Shown here in pieces: positions 1 to 14,077 of a DNA stretch of 64,000 bases (the first letter of the stretch is position 1; each line of letters starts with the position of its first letter). Position numbers and translations under genes: made by a program. Origin of the DNA: Rhea pennata (lineage: Eukaryota > Chordata > Aves > Rheiformes > Rheidae). Location of the stretch: positions 14,293,383 through 14,357,382 of the forward strand of contig NC_084670.1 in assembly GCF_028389875.1 (NCBI RefSeq), written 5' to 3'. Under the pieces are notes generated by a model. It worked only from the letters and a program-made list of their open reading frames with translations, was not told where the DNA came from and made no database searches.

Positions 1-3000
1 TTCAGTTGAGCTACACAATGGTTTACATACGTTAAATCTAATTATGTGTTCATAGTGTAAAGCTTGCCAGGCCTTCTTTGCATTTGTGGTTTATAAAACC
101 TTAACATGTTTTCCTAAATGCATGATAGTGCCATACATTGTACACTGATACGCTCTGAGTACCAGCCTCCTAATGACTTTTAGCCTGTTCCTACAGCTGC
201 TTGCTTTATTGTAATGTTGATGAGTTACCTCCAACAGAGCCAGCAGATCACTATTGAGTTTTCATTCTCCTGTGAGATGGCAAAGCAATTTTTTCTCAAC
301 TGCATTAGTTGTCTCACTACAGATAACTCAGCCCAATTTTGCATAAGTGTTGAATGTCACAACTGTGTGTCCTAGTGGTTGCAAAGGACACTAGGGAGTG
401 CTCAGAAGTTTCTGAAAAATGAGAGTATTCAGATTTCAAATTTGCCACTGTAAATTAGAAGAACGGAGAGTATGAGGAAATGAAGGAAGGGGTTTATTGG
501 CATTCTCCTGAATCCAATGTGCTGGTGTGACTACTAAATGTGTTTTTTAGATCTCCTGAGTGTTTGAGAACAAGCAATGTTTTTGTCTTAACAAGAAAAG
601 GAAAAAATCATGAATGAAATCAGACAACACATTTTTTAAAAACATTTTTGTCACTGATTTGCATTTTATTTCTTCATCCAACTGAAGCAGGAAAAATTAA
701 AAGTTTTCAGCTCTGTAAGTTCTATGATTATATGAGAATCCCCTGAAGAGCTGATAAAACAAAAGTGTGAAAACTCAGATAAATAATTGCTTCTGGCTAA
801 TTGTTTCCGAACTAAAGATGCAGTCGCGTCACGTCCAGTTCATGAAGCAACTCTTTCTTATAGAAATGCTATGATTCATTTTGTATTCTTGTCTGTTATG
901 TGCTCTTTTTGAATTTAATGCCACTGCTTATGAAAAAAAGATTTTTGTTTATTTTGAGGAAGGCATTGGAAACTGCTGTTTTTCCAAAGTGTATTTCTGG
1001 GCTGAGTTATTTCCCCTCAACAAAAAGCAGCCTGAAAGAAGTGTCAGAAATCAGGTGCCTTTAGAAAGGCATGAAAGTGGCACCATGTCTTCAACACATT
1101 TCTGTGTTATTTCTAATACTTTATTGTCATATTAACTATTAACTACCCTACTTGGTATAGATGTCGAGAGGAAATAAGTCCATAGCAATTGTACCTTCTG
1201 AACAAAATCGCTTGAGAGAAATTCTGATGGGCTTCTCCTTCTAGCGCTTTAAATAAACAAACTGTCACACAAATAGAAAAGATTCTGACCAAATTTGGCT
1301 CCCCACCTGTAAAAATGAATATGAGGCTGAAGCTGTGGAGATCCTGACTGCTAATTTTCTTAGGATTTATGTCTATTATCTTACTTTCCTCCCTGTAAAA
1401 TAGGATATTAATCATTCCTTCCTTCAGAGAATTCAGATTTTGCACCATCCTTTGGAACTATTAACTAAAGATTTCCTCTGTAGTTTAACTCACCTTACTC
1501 TTTGTCCGGGTACTCTAGACTACACCAAGAACCTTTCTCTGAAGAATCATGTTCATTGTTTAGGAGCTGATGGATGTAAAGCTGAGATTTTCCCTAGTAG
1601 TTTGGAAGAGAAGCTGCAGCAGCTTCAGTGAAAAGTGTGCCAGCTTGGTGAGTTTTATGTCCCTAAATTAGCACTGAAGAGAACAGGAAAACTTGAAGAA
1701 ATTTCACAGTAAAGCCTCAATACACTGGTGAGTCGGAAAATAAAGTATTCTTCATCCATGAATCATACTCACTCTTGGGGAGGAGAGATAGATGCTTACT
1801 GCTTCTGCCTTTTACCCTCTGGCCTGCTGTCTGAAGAAGAGTCATGCACCTATAACCACATGTTGAAAAAATCCTCTCTGCTCTCTCGAGCTGTTATAAG
1901 GTTAGAAAAGAGAGGAATTGTGAAGGATTGCATTATTCTCACCATTTAATTTTGCAGGATGCCCTTTGGTATCTCTGCTCCGCAATACAGCAGAGTCATC
2001 CTGATCGATGCACCCATCTGGTGGAGACCAAAATAAGCCCACTACTACTAAGAAATATCGACTTCGATGTTATGAATTAGACCTCTACCTGCTTCTCCCT
2101 CCCTCCCAAAGCAAGGCAATAGGACCACTTTGGAAAAAATGGAGTAGCAATACTTATTTATTTAGCAGCTACAGCACAGAAGGAGAGCACTGGAAGGCAA
2201 ATAAAAGACTCCTGAAGTATGGGCGTCTAGTGTTAGCATGCACCAGTTTACTGTTATCTCCTGTGGCTACAGTTGGACGCAACAGCAGGACTGTTATTTT
2301 CTCCCTGCATGATACAAGTCACTTCCATAGGAGACAATGTGCAATCTTAAGAGCTAAGCAGTAGGTGTTTCATATTTTCTGAATCTTTTGCTTTGAGTCA
2401 TTGATTTCTTTACATCGAATCTCATCTCTGGCCCAGTTAGTGAGCCATTAAGTGAGGAGTCTACTGTGTTGATGAAATAATAATTCTGTTTACAGAGCGC
2501 CTTCTCACCCACGCTCTGGAGGTGCAGCACAATGTCTGCTTAATTCACCCTCTTTTAATAATTAAAGCTTTTCTACCTAATGCCTTTATGCAAAACAGAT
2601 TTCTTATGTTGACTTCCACCAGAAGCAATTACAATGAGGCTATTTGGGGACTGTTTCTAGAACATTACCCAGTTTCTTGGTACAAGAGTGTTCTTTCCTC
2701 AAGGATGAAGGAAGCGTTTCCTCCTTCTGAGGAAAATGCTCAGGCACAAGGAGGTCTACTGAGAAGCAAAGTGTAGTGATACTCCATTTCTGCCAAAGTT
2801 GTGTCCCTTTATGGACCAGCGTATGTTGAAAACATAATTAATGTGACACCTGCATGTCCTGGCTTTCCTCCACATTTAAGATGTGGTGAAATTATGCATA
2901 TCCCTCAAAGAATAAATTGGCTGATGATAGCCAAGTAAGATACTAGAAAATCATTAAAAGTAAGAGTTAGAAGCCTTATTCACTTCAGTCTGGAATGGCT

Positions 3001-3410
3001 GGTGTTTGGCTGTATCCATTTAGCTGAACACTCCCTTGTTGGGTGTTTGCACACAGTTTCAGAAAATCATTTGCTATAGCAGTTAAACTATTTTGATTCT
3101 TGTGTAGTAGAGAAGGAAGGAAATAGGAAGGAACTCAGATGTGCTGGCTAAGCAGCTAATGCACCATCCACTAATAACTGAACACTGCTGGTTTAATTAT
3201 GAACAATTCATAGGTGCTTAGCTTCTAAGAATCCTTAGGGACACTTGCAAAACCTATCCAGAGATTCACTTCTATGGCACACTGAAGCACATTTTTGGAT
3301 GCTCAGTGACCCTGACCCAGGGGAGAATAAAGGTTTGTTACAAAGGCAAAAAATAAAAACAAAACCAAGAAACCTTTAACCATAAAGGATTGATTTTTCT
3401 TCTTCTTCTT

Positions 3411-3412
<2 letters not shown>

Positions 3413-3446
<34 letters not shown>
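3413..3446. repeat. T34 homopolymer
   Basis: A pure T run follows TTC triplets. It could be the tail of a minus-strand retroposed copy, but no body or target duplication was recognised. Confidence 0.9.
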
Positions 3447-3447
<1 letters not shown>

Positions 3448-5737
3448 ATGAATAGTCACAAAGTTCTTGTGAAAAGCTACATTAGGGCTCTGTATCCACC
3501 TCAGGTGGGTGTAAAAATGGTGCAAAACAAGAGACTGTGAAGGATGTTACTGTCCTAAACTGCTGTCAGTAGTGATTTGCATCACTAAGCCTGCTCTTGT
3601 GCTGGTACAGTGTAATTAATTAGTTGTATTGGCTGGATACAGCTGTGAAGTGACATTTGCAGCAGGATATGAAAAATGAATCTGAGAAACCAGCTATGAC
3701 CCATGATGATTTTCACACCTGGCTGATGTGACTTCCCCTCCCCTCTGAAAAGGGCATCTAGAAGCTAGAGCAGTTCTTACATCAGCGTTCAGACTTTGGG
3801 TCATGTGTTCTCATGTCTGAAATACACGTTGAGCAAGAAGAAAAGCTAGCAGGGAAATGAATGAATCGAATTGTCCCTTGTGCCCACGTGAACATTGGCT
3901 TCAGGAAGTGGTGTCCATTCCAGCTGCCATGATAGGTCTCTGGATGTATGTGTAAGGGCGTAATCTGCATGCTTGATACGTTACTCAGGTTAAGCTGGTA
4001 CACTCTGGGAGTGTCCAACTTGTTACTGATGTGCTTGTATTTCTGCAGCTGCTCTGCCTAGGTTTGAAAAGTGCAGGAACAAATAGTCGTTTCCACAGCA
4101 AACATGCTGCATCCTCCCAAATACTTTTTCTGAAGGTAATCGGCTGCAGTAGTAGAGGCATCATTCTGGTGGTATTAGCCCACTTCTATGTAGTCTTTTT
4201 CATGAACCCCATGGTGTGTCACTGTGTCTGTGTCCTGGCAGGGGGGCTTGAGCTCATGGGATAAGGATTGTAAGACCCGCTGGAGGCTGAGAGTGGGCTA
4301 TTGTGGTCCAAACTCTGTGCCCTGTGTGCACTAAGTGGCCCTATTGCCTGTGTGAAGGCATGGGAGCAACTAAATCTTACAATCTCTTCAAACAATGCTT
4401 CTGAAAATATTTTCCTAAGATTTTTACTTTGCTTCTGTCACAAAGAGCAGGACTGAAAAGCAGTCTGAGATCTTTTCAAGATAAATCTTTTTGTGCCCTT
4501 CCTACAGATGCAGGTAATTGCAGAGAGGTTTGGGATCTAAGTCAGATCCTGCCCATTAAAAAATACATCTCAGGGTTGAATTTGACATGCAGTGTTGACA
4601 TCCTTCTCTCTATAGTAAGGCAGATGATCTGTTTAGCAGACAGCTACTTTGACAGCTTGCCTTCTGAGGAGCTGAAGGAATATGCTGAAATTTTCCTATA
4701 GCTCTTTATATTTGTGTGCTTACTGGGATAATCTTTATAAAATCCTGACACTGGGCAGGTCACACTTGCTGCTGCCATAAGCGGATGCAAGTTCAGAGAC
4801 AGCAGTGGAACTGCATCTCATTAGGGTGGTGAAGCTGGACCTCCCTTTGAAAAAAAAATACTGGCTTTGCTTACATTCAGGAGAGAACAGACTTACCAGC
4901 TCCTGTGCTTTAGTACCGATTCTGCAGTCTTGTAAGACTGTAGGTCCAAAACTATATTTTCTTTCCATTAAGAGAATCACTTGCATAAACCTTTCAAGAA
5001 AACATGAAAAAGTTTTTTTTTCCTCCTAGTAGTTTGAGTTGCACTTTGAGTTTTTCCCTATACATTCTGTATGTTATTTACTTTCTTCCTTTCAGTTTAT
5101 TGTACTATAAACTACCTTCTGTATCCCTGTGCTAAAAGCCCATATTACGTGAAAATAACCAACTTCAGAAGCAGACTCTGAAGCCATTATGAAGAGCTAT
5201 TGAACCAGACTTGAATGCCAGTTCTTTCATTCAGAATGAGAGGAAAACCAGGCCTGTGACTTGTAGAAAGAGTTTGTCTAGATTTTTAATTGTGTCACTT
5301 TCTCCTTTAATAGGAGATTCCCAGAGAGATATCTCAGTGGTTTTCTGGAAAGTTTATGACTAGTTGCTATGAAGATATTTTCCCAAATCATTCTTTTTCA
5401 TGTGGAGAAATGGATCTAATTTGTTCTCACCTGTATTGATTTGACTCATATGAAGATGTATACCAGATTTTTTTTACTGAATATCTGAGCAGGGTATTTG
5501 ACTGGGTTATTTATGAATTTCTAAGGCTACATGTAATGAAATGGCAATGTATTTTGGCATAATTGAAATTGAATATTTTTAGTGTCTGATATCAAGTTCT
5601 CTGACCCAGTTACATTATCTTCTCTGAAGGTGCAGTTAGGCAAAGAGGCTTCTTCCCATACAATCAACCATAATTAAATTTGAATATGTATTAGTGTACA
5701 GACATTTCTTTTGTTTTGTTAAAAGGATTGGACAAGT

Positions 5738-5751
5738 TTGCCCTCTAGTGG
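5738..5751 (-). promoter_or_regulatory. CTCF-like motif
   Basis: TTGCCCTCTAGTGG fits the reverse of the CTCF core CCASYAGRKGGCRS at 13 of 14 positions. Confidence 0.4.
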
Positions 5752-8514
5752 TAGAGAGTTTACAAACTACGGACTCCTGGAAACGAGCACAGCAAAGGCA
5801 CCTTGCAAAGAACATAGATAATGGATTTTATTTAACGCTTGTTGTTTGATTTATGGTTCGATCTATTTATCGGTCTCTGTGATAAGCATATAGTTCATAT
5901 ATGTCCCTCCCTTCCCTGTTTAGGGAAGACTTTTTAATGCTGAGAGGTGAAAGCGAGACGTGAGTAAACGTGCTTTCCTGCCTCTGCCTTCCCTTAAACG
6001 GCAACGATGGAGAGCAGCCCCCCGAGTCCTTTACCTAGCAGATAAGTGCAACAGCAGCCGGGGTGTGTGTGTTGAGGGGACAGGGACTGCAATTACGTTG
6101 CCTGGATTTTTCCTGTAGGATTCTGTTCAGCTTGTTGAAATGTACTGGAGTAGGTAGTACTGTCATTACATCCCTGCTTTTGAGTTACAAGATGAAAATG
6201 AGTCCTACAAATAGGATACTGAAATACTCAGTAAAAGAAAAGAACTTAGACTAAAATTGAAAGGCCTTTTGAAATGAAGAAAATCTTCTGGGGAGGAAAG
6301 TGAGTGAGTTTCCCAGTAGCTGGGAAACTGCAGTGTGATAACCAAGTATCCAACCTCTCAGTCTGTTGTTGAGGAAAAACTCTCCCAATTTTCTGACTTG
6401 AGTCATTGGAATAGTATGGCAGACTCTATGGCATATACCTTGTTTTGCACGTGCTGTTTTAAATGATCTACCAACATTTCTGCAGCAGAAAGTGAACTTG
6501 ATGCTTGGAACCAAGGTGAAAGGATGGGCACAATTACAAAATTTTTTATGCTGCCATTATATGATCATTGTTATGGCAATTTATGCATGCAGTCCTGATC
6601 ACCTAATCTCAAAATGAATACATTACATACATAATTATTTTTAAAAACTTTTAAAATAGAGCTTTTAAGCAAGGAGTCTTGAACGTTTTTGAAAAGTATG
6701 TTAATGATAAGGCACGACTTCCAAGAGGAATGTAGACTTATGCATTTCAACCACTCTTCACTCAACTGCTGAAAACACACAGGAGAGTTACAGATGAGGG
6801 AAGGGGATATCCCACTATTTCTATCATAAAGCATTTAGCCGTAGAATATCTGATAGGAGCTATAAAGAAGTGATAAATCCTTCCTTATTATATTTATATT
6901 GATATGATATCAATCAATACTATAACCTGAGCTAGAATTCTACCTTGTCAAGGCCAGGATTGTCTCTGCAGGTGTTTCCTGTGCAGCACACAATATTTGT
7001 GGTTGCACTCATTTGCTGATACAGCAGTGGTTGCCGCCTGTTTTCAATGATTTAGTTACCTGAAATATGAGACTTTGTTTGTTTATTTTTCCTCAGTTGT
7101 GTTTCAGGTGGGACAAGGTTAACGTCAGAGTCTAGGAGATTATTTATATATCCCATTCCCGTGGATCCCAAAGCCCTGGAGAATGAGAGATGTATGATGA
7201 CCTCTTCAGCATTTCCTATTGACTACCAGCTTAAAGAGAAAGATAGCTTAGATCCAACCTAAAATGTTTAACTCCATTAATGCAAGGAGTTTAGTGCCTC
7301 ACTCTGGGGAGAAAATTGGATTCAGACACATAAAAATTAGATCTTCTAATATAGTGAATTGTGATATCAGAGACCATTGGGGTAATTTGGTGCATAGTCT
7401 AGAGATTTCCAAATTGGGCATCAAATGAAAGTGGTATAGCCAAGAATGTAACGTTCAGTGAAACATCGTTCAGAGATACCAATATATCTGCATTGAGTCC
7501 AAAGCAATACAGACAGGCTGGTGTCATCATGAGGTAAAGGTTCAGCTGCCAGTTCCAGTTCCAGCCCAGAGCCTGCACCAGTCTCTAGTGCCCACAGTGA
7601 ATCTAATCTGTACATCATCCTCAAAGTCTCGTGATTATGAGCAGTTCTTGAATATTAATAATTTTGTTTTGACCATATAAGAGTGAATCTGAGCAGACTA
7701 GTGCTAGCTTATTCAGCCCAAATTCTTAGCTGTGGTTTTGTTTTTTGTTTTTGCTACAATTATCATTTTAGCAGCTTGCTGAGAAACAAAGCATCAAAGC
7801 AGCTCTAGCTAGAATAAATTCTCAACCTCATGAGACAGATATGACCACTATTAAACAAGACATTTAAGTATTAATTCATATAGTCTGTATAAAGAATGTT
7901 GAATTACTCCTAGTTGTGAAGGTAAGACGATACGTGCAGGAAATCATGTGAAAAAAATAAAGGAGGTAGGTTTGAGGCGAGCTAGTCACAACATTTCATG
8001 CATTTTTCACCACTTACTGTATTTTGAAATTCATTTCATTACCCAGAAGATTTTAAGAGTCATGAAAGTGCCCTGAAGGTTCAGATCTAAAAGAGGCTGT
8101 GATCCATTTTCCCAGTGAGATAAAAGAAAGATGAGACAAAAGCCTGAGGATCATTATTTCAGCACCACAGTTTAGCATTATTTTTGTTCTAGTAAACCTT
8201 ACAGAGTTCATGCAGGACCCAGGACTTCCCAGTGCGACTCTACAATTATTATTCTTTCTCCAAAGCACTCACAATTTAAATAAAGGCAAAATGCATCAAA
8301 GACAGTGGTGAACATAGTTATCAGATAATAGGACCCAAGTTTACTTGCACTAATGGTATGCACAAATTGATGGGCCCCAGGTAGCTGCTACTGCAAAGAT
8401 TTTGGTTTGATTTTGCCTTCATAATGCAGAAGGCAGTTGGTGTACTCCGGATCAGCCACAGAGGTCTGGATATCCAAACTCCTCCTGGGCCCTGAACTCC
8501 AACCTCGCATAACG

Positions 8515-8830
8515 TTAGCAGCCCAGCTTTAGTGCAGCTCCCGTGTTGCACGCAGTCCCTGGCCCTTCGCAGGTTCGTAATCGCCGGACAGGGTTACTGC
8601 AGGTGGAGAGCACAGCCGGAGGGGGGAGAGCAAGTCTCCAGAACCGCACAAGCTGGCGTTTTGACAAGGGGTGCAGCGGAGATTTTGTCGCTGCCTGAAT
8701 GGCCCCTCCCCAGGGCACCCCGCAGGGTGCTCTGCACGCCGGCCAGGTGCTGGGAGCCACGTGCTGATTCTACAGGCTGATTGAAGGTGCCCCGAGACGC
8801 CAGTGCTCATCCTGCTTACAACTGGACAGG
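8515..8830. other. CpG-dense, GC-rich patch
   Basis: About 18 CpG dinucleotides in 300 bp by my count, against very few in the surrounding AT-rich DNA. Overlapping ORFs on both strands (82-93 codons) are explained by the scarcity of stop codons. It may be a small CpG island or a GC-rich insertion. No gene is recognised. Confidence 0.6.
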
Positions 8831-9436
8831 CTGGTGTCCGCTGAGAGATGGGGCAATGAGCCTGGGGTGGCAGGTTTAAGGCAATGAAGGGAAGTGCTGT
8901 GATCAGATCCAGCTATAGGTGTATATGATTCCTGCCTCCCCAAATCTATCTGAAAGCAAGCTTAGTAATGTGAGGACAAATAAGTGTTCACTAGGAATTA
9001 CAGCAAAGTGAAATGCTAGGGAAAAAAAGGCAGGAAAACTAGGTATTTTTTGGTACATTGAAACGATTTCGGGTACCACGATAATAACCTCGTGCTGATT
9101 GAGGAGAAAGCATAAGCACTATTTTTGAACAGCTTTGGATTTTCTTAGTAAACTGTTCTCTCAGCCCTGCTTGCAATGTAATTACTGCCTATCCAGCAAT
9201 AACAGAAATGAGAATGTCTTAGGCAATGTCCTTTTCCTCAGAGACAATGTGAAATGGTGTTCAGAAAGCTACAGAACTGTAATGTAGTTACAGAAAAAAA
9301 ATAGCAATCGAGTCTGGAGGTTGGAGGGGCACCCCCCCCCCAACCTTGATTAGAATTTATATAAAACCTCCTGGAATGTCTCAGACCTATAAATAAACTT
9401 GGAGCAGATTTAAACCGTTGTTAGTAAATAAAAGAG

Positions 9437-9450
9437 CCAGTAGATGGCAT
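9437..9450 (+). promoter_or_regulatory. CTCF-like motif
   Basis: CCAGTAGATGGCAT fits the CTCF core at 13 of 14 positions. Confidence 0.4.
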
Positions 9451-11399
9451 GAAAGACCTTGAGATTCAGTATAAAGCTCAGACAGCGACTAATAGCTACT
9501 CTCCTCTGCAACCTTCTGTGCTGTCTCTGGGTTTAGGCCTAACTATTGTATTTGCTAGATTCCTGAGGTTTCTTATTCATCAGCTACACTTAGATCCACA
9601 CAGTACATTTATTTTTAGGGACAACTAAAGTTCATTTAATAACTCATTTAAACATGCTGAGTAGAAGCCTAGCTCCATTGAGTGTAACCATTGACTTCAG
9701 TGGGGATAAAATTGTACCCGTTATCTTTTTGTAATGCTCATACTGTGGAGCAGGCATTTCATTTCCAGGAGGGGTCTGATAGTAACAGTTTTGTCCTTTC
9801 CTATCATATTGCAGCTCCTTCCTCTGGAACAGAATGACCATACTTTCCTCGAGAGTCACTATGTCATTTAAAATTAGTGAATCAAAAGAGCCAGGTCTGA
9901 TGGACTAAAGGTTTGTTGTCTTTGCCCAGGATACAAAAGACTCTGTCTCCAACAGCCTTTTGCTTATTCCACTGTAATATCAAGATCCAATTCTAGGCTG
10001 TTTTGAATAATCTGCTAGGGTTTAACCAAAGCTGACCATGAACAAATTAAGTACATTGTTTTGATTTTTTCTAAATGTATAGTTATTTTACAGCTGGATG
10101 AATCTGAAAATGAAAACCTTCAACTTAGCAATAAAATATACTCATGTGGTTTGGAGATCTACTGCAAAAATTTACTTTTCATCTCTGGAATTGCTGAAGA
10201 ACTTGCAAAAGACACACAAGACTCTAAATTTATAAGCATTTCTGACTCTGTTAAGTGGGTAAGTATTCATACACTCCTGATGCAAAAAATGAAGCAGAGA
10301 AGTCCCAAGCCACATGGAAAGCCACATTATAGAGTTGCAAAGCTAAGATTAAAACTCAAGCCTGTCACATGCTTAGCACTATGCCTTTTTTTCTGACACT
10401 CGTTTTTTAAAACAACACTGGAGTGCTGTAATTGCAAGGTCATTTTCCTTGATTACTACAGTAAAGTCCAAAGTTGATTTATTCATATCATTGAGAAGCA
10501 CTGGTAAAGAAAAGTAGAGTGCATAAAAGCTCAGACTGTGAAATACACATTTTAATACTCAGTAGGCAACATAACTTTGGTTTACTTTATAAGATAGGGC
10601 AGGCATGATTTCTAAATGAGCTTTAAATCTAGACTCCAGATATCCTCCCAGATGGGTTAGAAATGCCTATGTGGTACATTAGAAACTGCAGAATTGGCTT
10701 TTTCACGCTTATGCTGTTAATGCTGCTCTTAATTCCTTTGGCAAAATAGGTTGTTTCTCAAGGCTTTGTTTTGCTCAGTGCCAACCTCAAGCTTTCCTGA
10801 CTTTTTCATTGTATTTGGATTTTACTGCTGTGAAATCAGTGGAGTTTATATTCAGCTGCCTCTGTAAGAGGGCATTAATGAACAGGAACTGGACAAAACG
10901 AAAGCTGCCCCTTCGACATGGAAATAATATGAGGTATGTCTAACCTATGCCCTGAGCAGCGCAGTGAAATGAGTGTGCCTCGTTTCGCTAGCGGTTCTTG
11001 CCCATCTGGCTGAGCCTGCATCCGGAATGGGGGCTGTTCTACTGGGCGCAGTGATGGTGAATGAATCTCCTAGTCATGGCTCTGACGCATCCCTCCTCTG
11101 AGGCGGCAGAGCCCTGGAGCAGGATGGGGCCAGGTAGCTGCCAATTTCTGCTGGTGGAAGCATTGAGGGAGTTGCATGTCCACTATGTGTGCTTCAGAGA
11201 GATGCGTTGTTAGAGCTGGAGTCGAATTCAGCTTCACCTCTTGCGTTTTGCCTTTCCTTCCTCATGTCTGGGACAATGTGGGAACTATGCATTTCTTTAG
11301 GATTGCTGGGCTCAGATCACCTCATGTGGCACCCTGCTTTAGGGATGTTACTGCCCAGCAAGCACCACAGCCAAGAGAAAGTGCTAGCTGAGGAGGTTC

Positions 11400-11441
11400 T
11401 GGGAAGAGGAGGAGGAGGTGGTGGGGGTGGTGGTGGTGGGG
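11400..11441 (+). other. G-rich (GGA/GGT) tract
   Basis: GGA triplets run into GGT and GGGGG runs. This is simple sequence able in principle to form a G-quadruplex. Confidence 0.7.
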
Positions 11442-13898
11442 AAGCTGCATGTGTGGTTTGAACATGAGCCTGATACCTTTGTTCATCCATGATGATTTAA
11501 CAGAGAGACTTGTAGGTATTCGGAAGTTTTACTGGAGGCTCCTTTTATTTATTAGGACACTGAAGGTGCCTTCTTGTCAGTGCAGAGTCCAAACTGGGGC
11601 TTCTGCAGGAACAGCCATTGTGTGGGCTTCATGGTTTATAATGCCACATAATATTTATTATTATTAGCCATCATTGTACAAAAAAAACTTATTTAGGACC
11701 TCTGATCAGTCTCTCCTTTGAAGCTTTTTCCATTGACTTTACCAGCCTGTAAACTGTTTCTGGGAGAAGGCATTTGCCTTCATGAGCTGCTTGTATTTTT
11801 CATACTGTACGTCCCAGCTTGATCATTGTTAATTAGTGTCATGCCTCTGTGTAGATGACTGTGTTTTACTACAAGCGTAATTACTTCACTTTTACTAATG
11901 GCTGTTGGTGTTACTCAATTCTTATTCCAGTAGCTGAGCATGAAAGTTAATTTTTTTTCCCTCCCTCACTAGATCTCTTCACTACCTTTGTCTTATCTGA
12001 AGTGGTTGACGGGCAAAAGTTTCTCTTTTGTAAACAATTGGATTAAAGAGAAAGGTGTTGGATTAAAGATGACAGACTCTAGTCTGAGCCTATGAAAGTC
12101 AATGGCAAATCTTCTGTAAACTGCAGTAAAAACAATACCAGGAAGAAAAGAGGCTCTCTGGGTGTAATACTAGTGTGATTTTAAAGGAGTGCAGAATGTA
12201 ATGTTCTTCACCTCCTTTCTTGTTTGGGGCTACATTTCTGCAGGGTAGCATGTCTGATGAGTTAGCAAACAGCACAGCTTTTGAACAGGGAATTTGTGAA
12301 TTCTTTATTACAAATAAAAACAAAGTTCAAGAATTCATGCTATTCATCTTAGCTTGAACATACCAGTGGAAAGAAAAAACTGTTGAGCAGAGAGCGTTTG
12401 TCTATGTTAAGGCCCCCCCCCCCTACACACAAAGGTGCTCAAATGCATCCTGTAGACTAAATTAGGGCTGAGGGGAGAGAAAGAGGCAGGGAGCCTCCTT
12501 GCGCACTTTGCAGTTCTGATGCAGCTGATTAACCTCAGGGAAGAGGCACAGGGGACAGAGGCAGACACTGGCAGGCAGAATGCTGTCAGGTACACAAGGT
12601 TTGGACACACTCACAATAGCTTATTCTTCACTAACTAATTAATTGCAGCACAGTGAGAATGGCCAGCTCTCCATCATGCAGGAAACAAAAAGTTTTGCAA
12701 AATCTGGATAATATAGGGCAACAGAGAACAAGCATATAACTTGGATCTTAAAGGGTTGTCCTTTGAAATCTTAGTTTGTCTGATTTTCTTATCTCAAGTT
12801 AGTTGCAAACTGCAGAGAGGGAGGCAAGGAGAGAGCGAGATATAGTACTTTACTACTTTGCTGATATTTCTGCTCTTGAAAGAAAAGCATTGGAAAACAT
12901 TATTCTGTAATTGTGCAGCTATTTAATCTTCAGTCATTCTCTTTCCAGTAACTCAATTTTTAGGAAGAAAAGTATTTTATTTAATGACAGCTTCCTGACG
13001 TCATGGGGTTGAACTACACCTTGCTTGTTCTAAGGCTTCTCTTGAAACAGCGCGCTTGTGGCTATTTGCCTGTAACGGAGAGTGTATCATGGTTCACTGT
13101 GTGCCTGATTAGTGTAGAAGGTAAAGGAATGTTGTGCCATCACGTGGTGCTGGACGGTGCCACCTATTCTTGGTCCCCTGGAGCAGGAGGGAATTGCATT
13201 TCTGCCAAGTGAAAGCTAACAGATTGACATTTCACTGGTTAAACACAGTCTGATCTCCTGCTTATACCTTATTTTAGCTTTATGATGCTATAGAGCGTAC
13301 ATATTTTTCTGTATGTTATTTTTTGGAGTATCTGGAGTGCTGCCTGATGTACTATTGTTCCCTAAAGTTTTTGCAGGCATCATTTTCATAGATATAGAAT
13401 AGGAAATGTTAACCCCCCCCCCCAAAAAAAAAGTTACTATTCATACAGCACGTCCATTGAAATTTAAATCAAAATGGGGACTGTGTCACACACTATAGCT
13501 CTCTGGAAAGCTACAGTGGGAGTCTGGCAGTCCAATTCATTCCTTAGTACATTATACAAAGGCTAATGGTCTTGCTGGGAGTAAAATGTATTTTTTTGCA
13601 GAACAGTTCCAAAACCAGACTTTGCTTTTTACCAGAAAACATAAAAGAAAACAAATGCTTACTGTGTCTTTAGTATGCTAAATATGAAATTCTTTACACA
13701 ATGGAATGTGAGCAGTAGCCATAATCATGTTTTCCTTTCATCACCTAGTGAACATAATTTTAAGAGAAGACTTCTGTAATTATATTTCAGATAAAAGAAG
13801 GAAGCAGAATTTCTGGATAATATTATAGTTGGTCCAATTGTTTTTGTTGATAGGGGAAAAATAGAGACTACATGAATACTTATTTAATGAACAACATA

Positions 13899-13904
13899 TT
13901 TATT
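13899..13904 (-). promoter_or_regulatory. Distal poly(A) signal AATAAA
   Basis: Minus-strand AATAAA lies 174 nt past the stop codon. A short AAATAA lies slightly further on. Confidence 0.6.
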
Positions 13905-13987
13905 AAGCAGTGCAGACTGTACATAATGCATTTGACTTTTGAATGCAATGCAGTAGGCTTATTTTCTTCAAGCACATTTCTTAATAT

Positions 13988-13993
13988 TTTATT
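13988..13993 (-). promoter_or_regulatory. Proximal poly(A) signal AATAAA
   Basis: Minus-strand AATAAA lies 85 nt past the stop codon. It would give a shorter 3' UTR. The sequence alone does not show which signal is used. Confidence 0.45.
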
Positions 13994-14077
13994 ACAGCTA
14001 TTATACTGCCTTCTTATCTGTCCAGCTATTCAATTATCTGTATAGTATGTCTGTAGCACAACACCAAAGCATTTAGC

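Larger units (their letters stand above)
1..13879. other. Downstream intergenic region, no gene found
   Basis: This 13.9-kb stretch is AT-rich with only short, domain-free ORFs (111 codons at most). It contains a T34 tract (3413-3446), C-runs near 9332, 12413 and 13413, a G-rich tract (11400-11441), a CpG-dense patch (about 8515-8830) and two CTCF-like motifs (5738, 9437). No tRNA, rRNA or exon pair was recognised. Confidence 0.6.
13880..14077 (-). other. VTG1: VTG 3' untranslated region
   Basis: The DNA from the TAA to just beyond the distal poly(A) signal is about 200 nt, AT-rich and without an open frame. The end point is an estimate, 15-25 nt past the AATAAA at 13899-13904. Confidence 0.6.

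Noticed and set aside
10061..10396. 111-codon plus-strand ORF downstream of the gene
   Set aside because: No domain, no splice partners, and no similarity I recognise. The length is within chance for this composition.
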